A stretch of 13,187 nt of DNA. Origin: Bacteroidota bacterium. Its GTDB lineage: Bacteria > Bacteroidota > Bacteroidia > Bacteroidales > JAKIYJ01. Positions 1 to 6,800 of this stretch are shown piece after piece (the stretch's first letter is position 1; each line of letters opens with the position of its first letter). Location: contig JAKIYJ010000016.1 in assembly GCA_022708585.1 (NCBI GenBank), forward strand, positions 1 to 13,187. The letters run 5' to 3'. The notes under the pieces are model-generated. The model did not search any database, was not told where the DNA came from, and saw nothing but the letters and a program-made list of their open reading frames with translations. The position numbers and the translations under genes are program-made.

Positions 1-1852
1 GTTTTTTAGTTAAATCTGCAAAGGTAATAATTGTAATGACAGGTTTTCCTAATGGAGATATTTCAGGTACTTTACAGGCAAAAAGTCTATCAATAATGGA
101 GAGCATTTCTTCTTTTTGTAGTTTTCTGTTCATTTTAGCACTTGCACTTTTAGCAAGAGAAACAGCGATTTTTACATTTTTATTTTTTATTGCTTCTCCT
201 TCTAAATTTTTGAAAGTTTCAATAAAACTTTCAATCCAGTTTTCGATATCATCAATTTCAAGTTCAGCAGGTATGCCATTAATAGAAATAGTTCTTGGTC
301 CAAGCATACTTATATCAAAGCCGAGTAATTTAAGTTCATCTATAAGACTGTCAATAATTTCAGAATCAGCGGGATTAAGTTGCATTGTACGTGGAAATAA
401 TTCTGATTGAGAGGCGATTTCGCCATTATTTAAGCAATCCAGATATTTTTCAAACATAATACGTTCTATCGCTCTTTGTTTGTCAATGATCATCAGTCCT
501 GATTTTACTTTTGTAAGTATATATCGAGGTTGTAGCTGATAAACAAGTTTTTCAGGTTCTTCAAAATTATCCAGTATTTCGGAATTATCAAAAATATTTT
601 TCTGTTGTGTTTTGTTGTTTTGATTTAAATGGTCAATATTATTGATACTTGAAAATTTGCCATTAGCACTTTCAGGGAATAGAGTAGCCCAATTGCGTAA
701 ATTTTTTTTCTCTGATAATTCTTTATTTGTAGATTGTTTATATGATTCAAATGGGTTATACTCAGGGTTAATTTTAATAGAAGGAGGATTAATTTCAGTA
801 TTAGATTCTGGGGGCAGTACATCAATAGAGGGGTGGACATCAAAATCTATGGTTGGGGTAAGATTGAATTTTCCGAGTGATTGTTTTACAGCGGCTCTTA
901 CCAGTGCATACATTATTTTTTCTTCTTTAAATTTAATTTCAGTCTTTGTTGGGTGTACATTTACATCAATCATAGAAGGATCTGTTTCAATAAAGAGGAA
1001 ATAAGAAGGTAATGCTTTTTCGGGTAGAAGTTCCTGATAAGCATTTTCTATAGCATGATTAAGATAGGGGCTTTTAATAAATCTGTTATTTACAAAGAAA
1101 AACTGTTCTCCTCTTATTTTTTTTGCAAATTCAGGTTTTCCGATAAAGCCATAGATAGAAGCCAAATCGGTTTTTTGTTCTACTGGTACCAGTCGTTGTC
1201 CATAATTATTTCCAAAAAGGCCCATCAATCTTAATTTTAATTGAGTTTTTTCGAGTTTCAATATAGTTTTTTCATTTTGGATTAGTGTAAAAAGAATATC
1301 AGGATTAGCTATTGCCAGTTTTTCAAATTCTTCAACAATATGTTTATTTTCAACATTATCACTCTTAAGAAATTGTCGTCTTGCTGGCATATTATAAAAA
1401 AGATTTTTAATTGACAAGTTAGTACCACAAGGGCAAGCGCAAGGTTCTTGGGTAATAACTTTAGAATTTTCAATTTTTATAAGAGTACCAATTTCGTCGG
1501 CTGGGCGTCTGGTTTTAAGTTCTATACTTGCAACAGCAGCGATTGAGGCAAGAGCTTCGCCTCTAAATCCCATAGTACGTATGGAAAAAAGATCTTTTGC
1601 TTCTCTGATTTTAGATGTAGCATGTCGTTCAAAACAAAGACGTGCATCAGTTTCGGACATACCATAGCCATTATCAATAACTTGTATTAAAGTTCGACCA
1701 GCATCTTTGATTATAAGTTTTATTACAGTAGATCCAGCATCTATACTGTTTTCGATGAGTTCTTTTACCGCAGAAGCAGGACGTTGAATGACTTCCCCTG
1801 CTGCTATCTGATTGGCAACAGCATCAGGCAACAACTTGATAATATCAGACAT
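1..1852 (-). CDS. mutL: DNA mismatch repair protein MutL (3' end beyond window)
   Basis: MutL is the GHKL ATPase that links MutS mismatch recognition to downstream strand incision and excision. The visible 617 residues start at an ATG (MSDIIKLLPDAVANQIAAGE). The N-terminal ATPase motifs are intact: ELIENSIDAG at 31-40 with Glu34, DNGYGM at 60-65, ATSKI at 78-82 and TMGFRGEA at 93-100. The transducer domain includes DVNVHPTKTEIKF. The C-terminal dimerisation domain begins near residue 440. Its end (LFACKVPEISPLGKP) resembles the Bacteroidota form. The frame is open to base 1, so only the last few residues should be missing. The usual DQHA(X)2E(X)4E motif reads DKQRAIERIMFE from residue 457, which keeps the Asp and both Glu but loses the His. 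The start overlaps the stop of the upstream small gene by 8 bp, implying translational coupling. The family call is very secure; endonuclease activity is uncertain. Confidence 0.97.
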   Translation of the reverse strand, partial: MSDIIKLLPDAVANQIAAGEVIQRPASAVKELIENSIDAGSTVIKLIIKDAGRTLIQVIDNGYGMSETDARLCFERHATSKIREAKDLFSIRTMGFRGEALASIAAVASIELKTRRPADEIGTLIKIENSKVITQEPCACPCGTNLSIKNLFYNMPARRQFLKSDNVENKHIVEEFEKLAIANPDILFTLIQNEKTILKLEKTQLKLRLMGLFGNNYGQRLVPVEQKTDLASIYGFIGKPEFAKKIRGEQFFFVNNRFIKSPYLNHAIENAYQELLPEKALPSYFLFIETDPSMIDVNVHPTKTEIKFKEEKIMYALVRAAVKQSLGKFNLTPTIDFDVHPSIDVLPPESNTEINPPSIKINPEYNPFESYKQSTNKELSEKKNLRNWATLFPESANGKFSSINNIDHLNQNNKTQQKNIFDNSEILDNFEEPEKLVYQLQPRYILTKVKSGLMIIDKQRAIERIMFEKYLDCLNNGEIASQSELFPRTMQLNPADSEIIDSLIDELKLLGFDISMLGPRTISINGIPAELEIDDIENWIESFIETFKNLEGEAIKNKNVKIAVSLAKSASAKMNRKLQKEEMLSIIDRLFACKVPEISPLGKPVITIITFADLTKK

Positions 1853-2162
1853 TTTTAATGCTATGAGATGTATAAATACTGATAAGATAAAATATTACAA
1901 AAAGGAGTGTCAATGTAATAATTAAAATTACGAATTTCACTTTTGAGGGCTTAGCAGGTACTACATTATTATTCTTACGAAAATTTATTGACCTGTTAGT
2001 TTTATATGATATTTTGTTTGATGTTTCATCGTTTTCAATACCCATTTCATTTTTAATTCTATTAATCCTGTCATTGAATTTTTCTTTTTCGGGATCATAA
2101 AAATAAGGTTTGTACTCAAACTTTCTATATTCTTTTTGTTTAAAAAAATAAAATAATGCCAT
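1845..2162 (-). CDS. Small single-span membrane protein upstream of mutL
   Basis: A 105-residue protein of unknown function. The N-terminal half is charged and carries a tyrosine-rich YKPYFYDPEKEKFNDRI segment (18-33). I recognise this as a conserved feature of a small Bacteroidota family commonly found just before mutL. A polar linker rich in Asn, Lys and Ser (40-73) leads to one strongly hydrophobic helix at about 76-97 and a short tail. There is no signal peptide, so the most likely topology has the charged N-terminal part in the cytoplasm and a C-terminal anchor. The final codons (AAT GTC TGA) contain the mutL ATG, giving an 8-bp overlap. The DUF6580-like gene ends 10 bp upstream. Some databases are thought to label relatives as riboflavin synthase subunit, which nothing here supports. 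Gene reality is well supported; the role is unknown. Confidence 0.85.
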   Translation of the reverse strand: MALFYFFKQKEYRKFEYKPYFYDPEKEKFNDRINRIKNEMGIENDETSNKISYKTNRSINFRKNNNVVPAKPSKVKFVILIITLTLLFVIFYLISIYTSHSIKNV

Positions 2163-2172
2163 TTAACAATAA

Positions 2173-2733
2173 TTAAATATTATTAACCTTGACCAGGGAT
2201 GGAAAATGAAATTTTGCGATATAATAAGCACCAAACAATATTGTATTAAAAAAAAGTCCGCCAATTAATTCGTTAAAGAACATTGAAATACCATAATTGC
2301 CATCATTAAAGAATGCCAATCCGGCTACATAAGATTGAATTAATCCTGCAAAAGTATCAGGATAAAGAGGGTTTCCAATCCAGGCAGCAAAGTTGGTTAT
2401 AATAAAAAATAAAATGGATGACATAAGCGATGCAGCGATAATATTAAATATTTTAATGTTTTGCCCTAATTTGATGCCTATTATAACGGTAATAGCAAAA
2501 CTAAAATAAACAGCATACATAGATGAATGAAAACCGATAATTAAATCGCTTAGAAACAAGGCGGCTATAGGAATTATAAAAGCTGAGAGTTTTTTCTTGA
2601 ACATACTTCCGCCAAATAAAGCTATAGCAGCAATTGGAGTGAAATTTGGCCAGTGTGGTATTAAACGCATTAAAGCAGCTAATACAATAGTTCCTGTTAT
2701 AAACAGGAAGTTTGGTGTTAGAATTTTCTTCAT
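2173..2733 (-). CDS. DUF6580-like integral membrane protein, putative transporter subunit
   Basis: A 186-residue, highly hydrophobic protein with about five to six predicted membrane helices (roughly 8-24, 34-42, 50-66, 72-88, 96-113 and 155-173). The diagnostic stretch is RLIPHWPNFTPIAAIALFGG at 23-42, followed by SDLIIGFH (62-69) and TNFAAWIGNPLYPDTFAGL (113-131). From memory this pattern matches the family named DUF6580, described as putative transport proteins and possibly related to substrate-binding (S) components of ECF-type importers. No substrate can be read from the sequence, and no ATPase or T-component gene is nearby. The start is an ATG 46 bp after the end of the neighbouring glycosyltransferase, and the stop lies 10 bp before the small membrane protein, so it sits inside the same presumed operon. 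The membrane location is secure, the family is likely and transport function is inferred. Confidence 0.8.
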   Translation of the reverse strand: MKKILTPNFLFITGTIVLAALMRLIPHWPNFTPIAAIALFGGSMFKKKLSAFIIPIAALFLSDLIIGFHSSMYAVYFSFAITVIIGIKLGQNIKIFNIIAASLMSSILFFIITNFAAWIGNPLYPDTFAGLIQSYVAGLAFFNDGNYGISMFFNELIGGLFFNTILFGAYYIAKFHFPSLVKVNNI

Positions 2734-2779
2734 AATGTTATAAATTCTTCTAATATTGCAAAATTAGAATTTTTTTCAT

Positions 2780-3715
2780 TTATTTGACAGATATTTTTTT
2801 ATTTTTTCTCCTGCACTTCAATAACATTTTACCTGTCAATGTATTACTGATAATCAAATATAATCTTTCTTTTGTCCTGTAATGAGGGGCAATAAAAAAA
2901 CCTTTTAAGAACCAGAATAATGCAATGGTTCTTTTTTTATAATACGAATAATGATAACCGATTTTAATATATGCATTGCTAAATACTTTTTTTTTAACCG
3001 ATCTGGAAATTTTTCTTGCATAAGGTTGCTTTATAATATATTTAAGAGTTTGTAAATTTCCAAACACAGCATTTTTATTTCCTAAAAATATCGTTCTATC
3101 AGAATGATCCATAACCTTTATACCAGGGACAGGCAAATATAAAAATTTCGTTTTAGCAGACAGTCTTAACCATAATTCCTTATCTTCACCAATAGTAATA
3201 GTGGAGTTAAATTTTTCAGTTTTAAGCAAAGCGGCATTTATACAAGTTTGTACTGTTCCTATTGAATTAGCGAATAAATAATTTTCAAGAATTTCATTAA
3301 TAGGACGGTAGCAAGTTTTTGAAATTAGAACATTATTTTCATCATAAGTACAGGCATCACAAAAAACAACTGCTTCTGGGAAATTATTCTTTGAAAGGCA
3401 TTGGTAAAATTCATAAAGAGTATATGAAAAGAAAGTATCGTCACTATCAAGAAAACATATATATTTTCCTTTTGAATTAACTATTCCATTATTTCTGGCT
3501 ACTGACCGTTCGGAATTTTGCTGATATATATATTTTATTCTTTCATCTTTAAAAGAGGCTATAATATTTGAAGTATTATCTGTTGAGCCATCATCGACTA
3601 CAATTAATTCCCAGTTTTTAAAAGTTTGATCTATAATGCTTTGAACTGCCTTTGAAATAAAAGCCTCTCTGTTATAGGTAGGAATAATAATACTAAAAAA
3701 GGGAGAATCAGTCAT
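2780..3715 (-). CDS. Family 2 glycosyltransferase (GT-A fold), third in the run
   Basis: A 311-residue inverting glycosyltransferase that would transfer a sugar from a nucleotide-sugar donor to a growing surface glycan. The GT-A domain is intact: IIIPTYNR at 9-16 opens the nucleotide-binding fold, VVDDGSTDN at 39-47 contacts the nucleotide, and the metal-binding DXD-type motif FLDSDD is at 88-93. GEDKELWLRL with Glu177-Asp178 is the likely catalytic-base region. The C-terminal part (about 215-311) is basic, with a short hydrophobic patch (ALFWFLKGFFIAP) that could touch the membrane. It resembles the most upstream glycosyltransferase (4761-5684) more than the middle one: both share ERS(V/A)(A/S)RN(N/K)GI, KGKYICFLDSDD and NNFPE. 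It starts at an ATG 36 bp after the middle gene. Donor and acceptor cannot be predicted. Confidence 0.93.
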   Translation of the reverse strand: MTDSPFFSIIIPTYNREAFISKAVQSIIDQTFKNWELIVVDDGSTDNTSNIIASFKDERIKYIYQQNSERSVARNNGIVNSKGKYICFLDSDDTFFSYTLYEFYQCLSKNNFPEAVVFCDACTYDENNVLISKTCYRPINEILENYLFANSIGTVQTCINAALLKTEKFNSTITIGEDKELWLRLSAKTKFLYLPVPGIKVMDHSDRTIFLGNKNAVFGNLQTLKYIIKQPYARKISRSVKKKVFSNAYIKIGYHYSYYKKRTIALFWFLKGFFIAPHYRTKERLYLIISNTLTGKMLLKCRRKNKKISVK

Positions 3716-3751
3716 TTTTTATTTTTAATCAATTACAGTTATAGCCAGTGT

Positions 3752-4750
3752 TTACCTTTTAATTAATGATTTTATTAATAATTTAATATTTTTTAACTCT
3801 TTTCTGCATAATTTTGACTTATTGTAAATATTATAAACTTCAATGCCCATTGAAGAAAGATTAGTGCATACATTAACCCATAAATCTTTCAAATATTCAG
3901 AAAACCTGGCAACATCATACACTTTTGATTTTTGGTTTGCATCATAAAGTTGTTCCAGAATATTTTGAGTTTCCAATAAAAATTCTTTGTTTTTTTTATA
4001 ATGGTGATAATTTATTTCAGAAATGATTTCAATCTGGTTTTCATTAAAATCTACATTAATATTTTGAAATTGAATAAGTTTAATTTCAAGGGTTTTATTT
4101 TTTTGAGTTTCACTATAAATTTTAGATACCTGTTTGTTGTGTATTCTTCTTTTATATAATAAATCTGTTAAGTTAGCCAATTTAGAAACTCGTGATACAC
4201 GATAAAAAAACTCGTAATCTTCTGCATGAGGAAAATCAAACGAAAATATGATATTATTATCAATCAGTACACTTTTTCTGATGATAGCAGAAGGATGGCA
4301 AAGTTGCATTTTATAAAGCATACCCGTACGAATATCAAAATCATCAGCAGGATAAACTGTTTCAGAATATACATTTTCACCAAAAGAAATAAAAGCAGTA
4401 CCCAATGCACCAATATCAGGATGGGATTCCATATATTCAAATTGTTTTTGTAAACGTTCGGGGAAGCTAATATCATCAGAATCCATACGGGCAATATATT
4501 TACCACGTGATAAATTAATACCTTTATTTAGAGTAGCAATAAGTTTAATATTTTCCCCATTTTCAATTAACCTTATTCTTTTATCATTATAGCTTTTAAT
4601 AATATCAATACTGTTATCAGAAGAACCATCATCAATTATTAAAAATTCAAAGTCAGTAAAGGTTTGATTAATAATGCTTTCAATGGCTTCATTTAGATAT
4701 TCTGCCGCGTTATAAACAGGCATAAGTACAGTTATAAGGGGTGTTGTCAT
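3752..4750 (-). CDS. Family 2 glycosyltransferase (GT-A fold), second in the run
   Basis: A 332-residue GT2 enzyme. It has VLMPVYNAAEYL (8-19), IIDDGSSDN (38-46), ARMDSDD (87-93) as the metal-binding motif, CHPSAIIRKS (151-160) and HAEDYEFFYRV from 175 with Glu177-Asp178. The ARMDSDDIS and CHPS(A/S) signatures, with the E-D-Y-x-F motif, are typical of bacterial GT2 enzymes that build lipopolysaccharide or capsule. This distinguishes it from its two neighbours, which carry ICFLDSDD. The C-terminal 120 residues are helical-looking and rich in Lys, Asn and Glu, with no clear membrane helix. The ATG lies 10 bp after the upstream gene's stop, so they are very likely cotranscribed. The sugar specificity cannot be read from the sequence. 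Confidence 0.94.
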   Translation of the reverse strand: MTTPLITVLMPVYNAAEYLNEAIESIINQTFTDFEFLIIDDGSSDNSIDIIKSYNDKRIRLIENGENIKLIATLNKGINLSRGKYIARMDSDDISFPERLQKQFEYMESHPDIGALGTAFISFGENVYSETVYPADDFDIRTGMLYKMQLCHPSAIIRKSVLIDNNIIFSFDFPHAEDYEFFYRVSRVSKLANLTDLLYKRRIHNKQVSKIYSETQKNKTLEIKLIQFQNINVDFNENQIEIISEINYHHYKKNKEFLLETQNILEQLYDANQKSKVYDVARFSEYLKDLWVNVCTNLSSMGIEVYNIYNKSKLCRKELKNIKLLIKSLIKR

Positions 4751-4760
4751 AATTGTGATG

Positions 4761-5684
4761 TTATTTCATTCTCCTTACAAAGTTCTTAATTAGATTACCA
4801 CCATGCATATTATAAATTAAACTTACTATACGAGATTTGTTTCCTTGCGTTGTCGGATATTTTGAGAGAAATTTAACTAATTCCCATTTCATTTTTTTTA
4901 TTTCTCCTCTTTCTTCAAGATTTTTTATCAGTCGTAAATGCAATAATTTTAATTTTTTCTTTTTAAAAGCAGGTGAAATCATTTTAGCAGTGGGAGGTTG
5001 TTTGCATAAAAGTTTAAATACCTGTATTTGAGGAGTAATATAATCTTTAATTGTTCCTCTTGTGTTTTCATTATGTACAACAACAACAACAGTATAATCA
5101 TTAAGTTTAATTAAAGGGTATTGAGTGACAATGCGTGCAAACAGTTCAACATCTTCATTTATAAATAGATTTTCATTGAATTTATATTTTGTAAGTATAG
5201 ATTTCGATATGCATACACTGGAAGGACATGGTTGATATTCTATAATATATTCAACCGGATTAAAATTATAAGGATTGGGCAAAACAACATTTTGAATATT
5301 ATCGTCCGAAAAATGCCATGTATAACCTGTAAAAAGTAAAATTTCAGGGAAATTATTACTGGTTAAATAATTATAAATTACTTCAAGGTGATTGGGCTCC
5401 CATATATCATCGCTATCAAGAAAGCAAATATATTTGCCTTTTGCCAGTTCAATTCCTTTATTTCGAGATGCACTTCTTTCAATATTCAGTTCATTCTTAA
5501 CATATTTTATTTTATAATTCTCAAAATCAGATACAACTTTATATGTATTATCATTAGAAGCATCATCAATAACAATAAGTTCCCAATCTTCAAAAGTTTG
5601 ATTTACAACAGCACTTATTGATTTGTAAAGCATGACTGCTCTGTTGTAAGTAGGAATAATCACAGAAAATAAAGGATTGTTCAT
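4761..5684 (-). CDS. Family 2 glycosyltransferase (GT-A fold), first in the run
   Basis: A GT2 enzyme of 307 residues from the ATG at 5684. A TTG one codon upstream keeps the frame open, but the ATG (MNNPLFSVIIPTYNRA) is the better start because it aligns with the paralogue. The motifs are VIIPTYNR (8-15), VIDDASNDN (38-46), FLDSDD (88-93) and NEDVELFARI with Glu177-Asp178. All three glycosyltransferases here have DSDD at 90-93 and ED at 177-178. CPSSVCISKS (153-162) replaces the CHPSA region of the middle enzyme. A run of five Val codons, four of them GTT, lies at 5078-5092 in TVVVVVH. It is in frame, so slippage would change length rather than truncate the protein. The C-terminus is strongly basic. 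As the first gene after a 1.1 kb gene-free stretch, it probably opens the operon that ends with mutL. Confidence 0.93.
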   Translation of the reverse strand: MNNPLFSVIIPTYNRAVMLYKSISAVVNQTFEDWELIVIDDASNDNTYKVVSDFENYKIKYVKNELNIERSASRNKGIELAKGKYICFLDSDDIWEPNHLEVIYNYLTSNNFPEILLFTGYTWHFSDDNIQNVVLPNPYNFNPVEYIIEYQPCPSSVCISKSILTKYKFNENLFINEDVELFARIVTQYPLIKLNDYTVVVVVHNENTRGTIKDYITPQIQVFKLLCKQPPTAKMISPAFKKKKLKLLHLRLIKNLEERGEIKKMKWELVKFLSKYPTTQGNKSRIVSLIYNMHGGNLIKNFVRRMK

Positions 5685-5783
5685 CAAAAATACGATTTAG
5701 TTATAATAATACATTAACAGCAACTGTTGAATGACAATATCAAATTTTATATTAATTGTTTAATAAATATTCTCATAATAAAT

Positions 5784-5924
5784 TTGGTCTCATTCCTAAC
5801 AGTTTATAAATTAAATTCTAATTAAGTTTATATATATTTTTAATTAATTTATCTATGCAATCAGTTAATTGATTTTATCAAAAAAAATAATTCAAAATAA
5901 AAATAATTTTTCAGAGCAGACCTC
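5784..5924. repeat. Diverged intergenic repeat, copy A
   Basis: Positions 5821-5920 match 6171-6270 without gaps at 81 of 100 bases, exactly 350 bp apart. This far exceeds what shared AT-richness should give, and the match includes the GC-richer block AGAGCAGA/GGAGCGGG. Most differences are A/G or C/T transitions. The left edge (GGTCT at 5786) is complementary to the right edge (AGACC ending at 5922), so this copy also keeps short inverted ends, though weaker than in copy B. There is no open reading frame. It is probably an old non-autonomous repeat; a small RNA is an alternative. Confidence 0.65.
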
Positions 5925-6124
5925 AATTTTGATGTTTAATATCATTAATGTCTGATAAAAATTTAAAATACGGTTTTGAAATTTGCAACTATTTGATAAT
6001 AAATAATAATTTGATAAATTTGATTATTTAAAAAGTAAGCCCTTCAAAACAACGTATATTATTCTTCAAAATTAATTGTTTTCTGCTAATCTTTATCCGA
6101 ATTTTGTAAAAAAATTTAATAAAT

Positions 6125-6273
6125 GAACCCACTCTGAAAAGTTTAAAAATTTAATTTCAACATTTTTGTAATTAAATTCATCTATATTTTTGATTGATTT
6201 ATCTATGAAATTGATTGATTTATTTTATCGAAAATAATAATTCAAGATAAAAATGAGTTTTCGGAGCGGGCTC
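6125..6273. repeat. Diverged intergenic repeat, copy B, with inverted termini
   Basis: This is the second copy of the 5784-5924 repeat and the better preserved at its ends. The left end GAACCCACTCTGAAAA (6125-6140) and right end TTTTCGGAGCGGGCTC (6258-6273) are inverted repeats matching at 13 of 16 positions. The hexamer ATAAAT directly abuts both ends (6119-6124 and 6274-6279), as a target-site duplication would, but in sequence this AT-rich that could be chance. ATAAAT also precedes copy A. No coding capacity is seen. A MITE-like or REP-like element is the best reading. Confidence 0.65.
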
Positions 6274-6641
6274 ATAAATAAATATAATTGAACAAATGTA
6301 TTTTGCAAAAACTTGCAAGATTTGAGAATGCCACCTTCTTTTAACTTTTTTTTTGAATAACTGTCATTAGTAGATTATCTATTAATGCATAATATATTTG
6401 AATTTTAATCGCATTTTCATTGTCACCGATAAAATATTTAAAAATGGAATTCTGTTTTAATTGCTTGAATAACAACTAAATCCGCCAATGTAGTTTATGT
6501 ATAGCGACTACTGGATATTTTTATATTTATTTCTTTTCAATTTTTAGAAACCTTTTTAATAAACTGTTGTCCTGCAAAGGCTATGGAGATATTATCAAAG
6601 TAATAACAGGATTATGCTGTTAGAAGGAATCTCTATTAGTT

Positions 6642-6785
6642 AGAGTTTGTCCATAATGTCCGATTTCATCGTTATTCTCATCCTTCAAATCAGTCCTGTA
6701 CTTTAGTACACTCCTGATTTTCAGGCTATCGAAACCTCGAACTCGAATATTCTGAAACAAACTCTTGACTTTATGGACAGACACT
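6642..6785. mobile_element. MITE-like element with 19-bp terminal inverted repeats
   Basis: A 144-bp non-coding element. The left terminus AGAGTTTGTCCATAATGTC (6642-6660) and the reverse complement of the right terminus, AGTGTCTGTCCATAAAGTC (6767-6785), match at 16 of 19 positions. The interior folds further: AAATCAG (6687-6693) pairs with CTGATTT (6714-6720) around a GTAC-TTTA-GTAC stem-loop. A second inverted match, AGAGTTTGT (6642-6650) with ACAAACTCT (6757-6765), is perfect. The flanks TATTAGTT and ATTTAGTT are similar, which hints at a target duplication but is not exact. It contains no transposase fragment, so it would need one supplied in trans. Base composition is visibly less AT-rich than the surrounding spacer. 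Its position 15 bp past the gcvP stop means it would be transcribed as the 3' end of that mRNA. Confidence 0.7.
6687..6720 (-). terminator. Hairpin downstream of gcvP, possible terminator or mRNA end
   Basis: A 7-bp stem (AAATCAG with CTGATTT), a 4-by-4 internal loop and a 4-bp GTAC stem closed by TTTA lie about 80 bp past the gcvP stop. It is the apex of the larger MITE-like fold. In the gcvP direction no clean T-tract follows, so it is not a textbook intrinsic terminator. It may instead protect the transcript end. Confidence 0.3.
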
Positions 6786-6800
6786 ATTTAGTTCTCATCA

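Larger units (their letters stand above)
5685..6800. other. 1.1 kb gene-free AT-rich region
   Basis: No credible protein-coding gene is visible on either strand; start-to-stop frames are short and lack recognisable features. No tRNA or rRNA is seen. It contains the two copies of the diverged repeat and the MITE-like element, listed separately. The roughly 200 bp between the repeat copies and the roughly 370 bp from 6274 to 6641 hold nothing I can name beyond poly-A/T runs. It separates two minus-strand transcription units, so it should include the end of gcvP transcription and the promoter for the glycosyltransferase run. I could not find a convincing match to the Bacteroidota promoter consensus here. 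Confidence 0.8.

Noticed and set aside
642..1004. Plus-strand frame of 120 codons
   Set aside because: It lies wholly antisense to the mutL linker and C-terminal region and has no recognisable features; mutL is certain on the other strand.
5685..5692. TATTTTTG as a -7 promoter for the first glycosyltransferase
   Set aside because: It abuts the ATG, so transcription would start inside the coding sequence, and no -33 element is suitably placed.
5985..6040. AT-only near-palindrome around AAATAATAATTTGATAAATT
   Set aside because: It is built almost entirely of A and T, and imperfect pairing at this composition is expected by chance.
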